DNA of 8,641 nt, taken from the NCBI GenBank assembly GCA_031273645.1, contig JAISRM010000160.1:1-8641 (forward strand), in the 5' to 3' direction. The stretch is from Endomicrobium sp. GTDB taxonomy: Bacteria; Elusimicrobiota; Endomicrobiia; Endomicrobiales; Endomicrobiaceae. Shown here piece by piece: positions 5,336 to 8,641 of this stretch. Both the position numbers and the translations under genes were made by a program. The first letter of the stretch is position 1. Every line of letters begins with the position of its first letter. The notes beneath the pieces are model-generated. The model was not told where the DNA came from. It saw only the letters and a list, made by a program, of their open reading frames with translations, and ran no database searches.

Positions 5336-6442
5336 CTATGATAAACTTTTTACATAATCATTATAAGAAAACTGTCTTATGATTTCAGTTTTACCGTTCA
5401 ATCTTTTTACTATTATCGAGGGCATTTTTACGCCGTTAAACCAGTTTTTTTTAACCATTGTATATCCGGCGGCGTCGGAAAACCTGATTTCGGAACCGGC
5501 TTTTAACTTTCTTTTCAATTTATATTCGCCGAAAACATCTCCGGCAAGACAAGAACGTCCGGCGATTATATACTCGTTTGCTCCCGTTTTTTCTTCTAAT
5601 TTAGCCGAAAGCCTGTAAATAAGCAAATCAAGCATGTGAGCTTCGATTGAAGCGTCAACTATGGCAATCGTTTTTCCGTTATTTACAATATCTAAAACCG
5701 TCGTAACAAGCTCGCAGCTGTTTGTAATTGAAGATTCTCCCGGCTCAAGATAAACTTGAACGTTATGTTTTGCGGCAAATTCTTTAAGTTTTGCGCAAAA
5801 TTTATCAAGAGGGTATCCGTCTTTTGTAAAATATATCCCCCCTCCCAAACTTACCCAGTTGATTTTCTTTAAAACTTTATCGTATTTTGCAGAAATTTTA
5901 TCAAGCATTTCGCTAAAAATTTCAAAATCGCCGTTTTCGCAATTATAATGAAACATTACTCCGTCGATTTTATTTAAAACTTTTTCAACTTCTTTGATTT
6001 CAAATACTCCCAAACGCGAATATTTTCTCGCCGGATCTGCCAAATCAAAATGCGAATAACTGATTCCGGGATTTATTCTCAAACCGATTTTAAGGCGTTT
6101 TACATCGTTATAAAAATGATTTAATTGCGAGACGGAATTAAAAATTATTTTGTCCGATATTTTTTTAAGGCCGTCAATATCGTCTTTTGAATATGCTACG
6201 CTGAAAGCATGCGTTTCTTTGCCGAAAGTATCGTAACCGAGCTTTGCTTCGTAGAAAGAAGAGCTCGTCGTTCCGTCCATATATTTGCTCATCAAGCCAA
6301 AAACCGAAAAAGCCGAAAAACATTTAAGAGCTAAAACGGATTTTGCGCCGCTGAATTTGCGCGCATACTCTATTTTTTTCATGTTTTTTAGCAGCTTGCG
6401 CTCGTCGATTAAATAATACGGCGTCTTAAATTTTTGTTTCAT
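5336..6442 (-). CDS. nspC: Carboxynorspermidine/carboxyspermidine decarboxylase
   Basis: This 368-residue PLP enzyme of the alanine-racemase fold decarboxylates carboxynorspermidine or carboxyspermidine, the last step of the aspartate-semialdehyde route to (nor)spermidine. The PLP lysine is K40 in LALKCFS. Further family marks are the HYNC stretch (165-168), the glycine-rich GGGIYF (200-205), EPGE (233-236), and the active-site pair C298 and D302 in RSCLAGD, followed by AGYTMVKKNWFNG (325-337). Length is normal for the family (about 365-400) and it appears cytosolic and intact. The start at 6442 has only a weak GAGAG ribosome site (6451-6455) and an AT-rich leader; repeat DNA begins about 25 bp upstream. 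The partner dehydrogenase is not in the window. Diaminopimelate decarboxylase is a relative but fits the motifs less well. Confidence 0.92.
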   Translation of the reverse strand: MKQKFKTPYYLIDERKLLKNMKKIEYARKFSGAKSVLALKCFSAFSVFGLMSKYMDGTTSSSFYEAKLGYDTFGKETHAFSVAYSKDDIDGLKKISDKIIFNSVSQLNHFYNDVKRLKIGLRINPGISYSHFDLADPARKYSRLGVFEIKEVEKVLNKIDGVMFHYNCENGDFEIFSEMLDKISAKYDKVLKKINWVSLGGGIYFTKDGYPLDKFCAKLKEFAAKHNVQVYLEPGESSITNSCELVTTVLDIVNNGKTIAIVDASIEAHMLDLLIYRLSAKLEEKTGANEYIIAGRSCLAGDVFGEYKLKRKLKAGSEIRFSDAAGYTMVKKNWFNGVKMPSIIVKRLNGKTEIIRQFSYNDYVKSLS

Positions 6443-6466
6443 TTATTATCTCTCTAAAAAGTTATT

Positions 6467-6597
6467 ATGTAAAAAGAATTTTTTAGTAAACTTGGATTCC
6501 CACCCGATAAAAACACTCGAGTGCAGTCTGCTAAGGAAGAACAAATATTAAAAACATGGGAATGACAACACAGAACAATTCCCGCTTTCGCAGGAAA
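6467..6597 (-). repeat. Second repeat patch, including another 56-nt-interrupted hairpin
   Basis: From 6467 the TGTAAAAAGAATTTTTTAG end is followed by TTGGATTCCC. ATTCCC (6496-6501) and GGGAAT (6558-6563) enclose 56 nt that align without gaps to the segment at 4941-4996, with 7 differences. The palindrome GCAG-T-CTGC and TAAGGAAGAA are kept. Just after it lies a decayed single hairpin, ATTCCC-GCTTTCGC-AGGAAA (6578-6597), whose loop is GCGAAAGC on the other strand. The patch separates nspC from the DUF1805 gene. Confidence 0.82.
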
Positions 6598-6629
6598 GAC
6601 AAAGCAAAACAACGCATACACAAGCCGTC

Positions 6630-6654
6630 TTTTAATAAAACAGACGAAGTCTGT
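6630..6654 (-). terminator. Repeat-type hairpin acting as a likely terminator of the DUF1805 gene
   Basis: On the - strand, three bases past the DUF1805 stop, ACAGAC-TTC-GTCTGT (6654-6640) forms a 6-bp stem and runs straight into TTTTATT. This has the shape of a small intrinsic terminator, and it is the same hairpin as in the large array, where it is followed by TTTTGTTT. The stem is short, so termination may be partial, letting some transcripts reach nspC. Confidence 0.45.
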
Positions 6655-6656
6655 GA

Positions 6657-6950
6657 TTAACAATTAAGCTTTAAAAGCGCTTCTTTGACGGGCATGCCTT
6701 CGTTAATTCCAAAATTTTTAGCCGCAGCTGAAACTTTTACTATTTTTGTATTAAGCATATCGTCAATACATTTTACGCCGACGGCTATCGCGGCAATATT
6801 ATTAAATTTATCCGCAGTATCCATATTTAAATATCCGCACATAATAAAGCCTTTGGATCCTTTGATAAAAACGAGGTTTGTTCCCGGCGCGATTTCTCCT
6901 TCAAAACCCTGAAATTTGTTACCGTCGATTTCTATTTCTTTTATTTTCAT
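6657..6950 (-). CDS. DUF1805 / YunC-like small protein
   Basis: This 97-residue protein matches the DUF1805 family typified by Bacillus YunC. Landmarks are TNLVFIKGSKGFIMCGYLN (25-43; compare NLVVI..GYVMCG), IAAIAVGVKCIDDML (52-66; compare AVGVRTLEELL) and the C-terminal GINEGMPVKEALLKL (81-95). The biochemical role of the family is not established; it is a small cytosolic alpha/beta protein without signal or membrane segments. I chose the start at 6950, not the longer frame from 7013, because AGGAG (6958-6962) lies 7 nt upstream and family members start here; the longer start would overlap the upstream gene. It follows the GH57 gene by 37 nt, so the two are probably one operon. A hairpin lies just past the stop. 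Confidence 0.85.
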   Translation of the reverse strand: MKIKEIEIDGNKFQGFEGEIAPGTNLVFIKGSKGFIMCGYLNMDTADKFNNIAAIAVGVKCIDDMLNTKIVKVSAAAKNFGINEGMPVKEALLKLNC

Positions 6951-6962
6951 CGGTTTGCTCCT
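6951..6962 (-). promoter_or_regulatory. Ribosome binding site deciding the DUF1805 start
   Basis: AGGAG on the - strand (6962-6958), 7 nt before ATG 6950, is the best Shine-Dalgarno match seen in the window and fixes the short start. The alternative ATG at 7013 lies inside the GH57 coding sequence. Confidence 0.7.
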
Positions 6963-6987
6963 GTTATTTATAAACGCAGTTTTTGCT

Positions 6988-8641
6988 CTAATCGCTCCAA
7001 TTTGCAAAAACAAAACTGTCGGACGGTTTTGGAATAATTATTGAACTCTGATAAGGCCATCTTTCAATTTCCATCTTATTTTTGTCTATGCTTATTGCAA
7101 ATTCTATGACATCGTATTTTTCCGGAAGCCCCAGCGCTGAAAAAGGAATTGCTATTTCCATTATTTTTCCGTAAGAAACCAAAGAATAATCGAGCTCCTT
7201 TTGGATATCTCCCGACTTAATAAAAAATTCTTTCGGCTTTGCCTCAGAATTAAAATTCAGGGATACCTGCGCCTCAACGGGATTTAAAAATATTATGCGC
7301 GGAGTTAAATCTTCAAGAACTTTTAAAGATATGTCATCGCCAAAATCAAGCCTTAAAAACAATTTGTCAGCGTTAAATCCGTAATGAAAAGATTTTAAAG
7401 CGGTTGAAACCTGATGCATGGAGCCGCCGGAATGTCCGACTTCGTAATAACCGGCGTTTTTCCATTCAAAAAAATTCGTAACTTTGCCGTCTATTTTAGG
7501 GTTTATAAAAGAAGAAGGCTTGACCGCGTTTACTTTTTTAGGAGTGTTCTTTATCGCTTTATAAAGCGCGTCAGGCGGACGCTGTCCCAAACATTCGTAA
7601 ACCTTTATTAAGTGCTGTCTGTAAATATAATCGAAAGCCGCGTCGTTGCCGGAAGAATGATCGTCGCCGTACCACCAGTTCCAGTCGGAACCTTCTGCGG
7701 CGTAAAGCGTTTCCCACGCCTGCCGTTCATTATCGCAACCTTTAAACTCGGGATTTTTTTCAATAAAATCCACAAGAAAATCTCTTGTGGCGCTAAGATA
7801 ATCCCACGACGCATTGTCTTGGCTATGGCCTATCCATATTCCGAAATTGCCGTTTATCCACGAGCCCGCCGTTAAATTCGTTATCGTATTTTTTGGAGGA
7901 AATTTTTCAAGATAATCGCTTATTCTTACGGTTTCTATAAGATCGTCGGCGCTTAATTTCTCGTAAAGTTTTGTTAGAAAATCCCGCCCGTCGTTGCTGT
8001 AATATTCCCAGCAGTTTTCTCCGTCAAGAATCACCGAAACAAGAGGAGCATCGTAAGAGTCTCCGGCGTAAAGAGCTATGTTTCTTATTTTATTTACAAA
8101 ATCGGCTGCGGCGTCTTCCGGATTCCATTTAGAATAAACAAATCCTATCGAATCGGAAAGCCCGTGATCTCTGAATATTATTTTTAAATTTTTTCCGTTA
8201 ACGGAAAGATTAAACGGTCTAAACAAAAACCGTCTGTCTCCGGCAATTTCTTTTGCGCTGTTGAAAAGTATCGCTTCGTCGGTGGCAATCCAGTTAATCC
8301 CCGCCTCTGAAACAATCGCGCTCATCTCGTTTGAAACAGAACCTTCCGAAGGCCACATTCCCAAAGGTTTTTTTCCGAAAATTTTTTCATAATAAGAAAC
8401 CGCGTTTTCTACATGCCATTTGGCGTCCTCGGGGTGAGCAAACCTTTTTGAAGGCAAAGTCATGCTTGGAGAAGACTGATGAGCGCAGTTAGTATCGCAC
8501 AACAAAGGCAAAATAGGATGATAAAAGGCGTTACGCTTACTTCTATCTGTCCTCTGTCCTGAGCTTCTTTGTGCTTTTTTACCACCATGCCGCATATCTC
8601 AAGCTGTTTTGATATAAGTTTGTCTTTTTCTTCTTCGGTAT
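6988..8641 (-). CDS. GH57 glycoside hydrolase with C-terminal carbohydrate-binding-like domain; 5' end missing, one-base frameshift
   Basis: This is the C-terminal part of a family 57 alpha-glucan-active enzyme (amylase/glucanotransferase clan). Going down the - strand from 8641, one frame reads GQIEVSVTPF, then continuity of the family motif (TPFYHPILPLLCDT) requires switching frame at a run of four A on the + strand (8523-8526): one base is missing there. Downstream, WPSEG (E codon 8344-8346, predicted nucleophile, region 3) and LDGEN (D codon 8023-8025, predicted acid/base, region 4) are intact. From roughly 7500 to 6990 the protein turns into a beta-rich module (FEWKNAGYYEV, LFLRLDF, ERWP, FANWSD) resembling CBM9/glucodextranase C-terminal domains. 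An ATG at 8595 opens the downstream frame, but its first 22 residues are off-frame translation and not family-like. DUF1805 follows by 37 nt. Confidence 0.85.

Noticed and set aside
6454..6663. 69-codon - strand ORF as a gene
   Set aside because: It consists of the second repeat patch in translation and overlaps the DUF1805 stop region.
6951..7013. Longer N-terminus for the DUF1805 protein
   Set aside because: It would overlap the GH57 stop and lacks a ribosome site, while AGGAG precedes the start at 6950.
8530..8595. ATG at 8595 as the true start of the GH57 gene
   Set aside because: The first 22 residues are an off-frame reading; the other frame in this stretch gives clear GH57 sequence up to the frameshift.

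Overview
The window suggests a low-GC (roughly 40% by eye) Gram-negative bacterium. It has an MsbA-type lipid exporter, an LPS-type glycosyltransferase with a heptosyltransferase-like half, carboxynorspermidine decarboxylase (the non-SAM spermidine route), and a GH57 glucan enzyme typical of anaerobes. An Elusimicrobiota/Endomicrobium-like host would fit, but that is a guess from gene content and style.

Layout. Bases 1-63 are the last 20 codons of an IS5-type transposase on the + strand, followed by a probable terminal inverted repeat near 61-79. On the - strand, 136-1950 is msbA. A 235-bp divergent spacer (1951-2185) holds two face-away promoter candidates on either side of a GC-rich palindrome. 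On the + strand, 2186-4249 is a 687-residue GT2-GT9 fusion glycosyltransferase. An ATGA-overlapping ORF start at 4246 runs directly into repeats and looks like the stump of a lost downstream gene. Bases 4290-5280 are gene-free and packed with a nested family of hairpin repeats in both orientations. On the - strand, reading right to left, come a GH57 enzyme cut by the window edge (from 8641 down to 6988, carrying a one-base frameshift near 8523-8526), a DUF1805/YunC-like small protein (6657-6950), a second repeat patch (6467-6653), and nspC (5336-6442).

How the genes relate. msbA and the fusion glycosyltransferase diverge from one control region and both fit outer-membrane glycolipid assembly and export. 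GH57 and DUF1805 are 37 nt apart and probably co-transcribed. nspC lies downstream on the same strand but is separated by repeats that carry a terminator-like hairpin directly after the DUF1805 stop.

The most distinctive content is the repeat system. It combines a 13-15 nt CAGAC-N3-GTCTG hairpin followed by TTTTGTTT, a 20-nt ATTCCC-N8-GGGAAT hairpin (same consensus as Neisseria dRS3), and an AT-rich tail, giving 91-94 nt units. Both hairpins show compensatory base changes between copies. Two copies of the second hairpin have had their 8-nt loop replaced by the same 56-nt segment, which is a repeat nested inside a repeat. No protein-based system new to science is evident; the repeat family is the best candidate for something undescribed.
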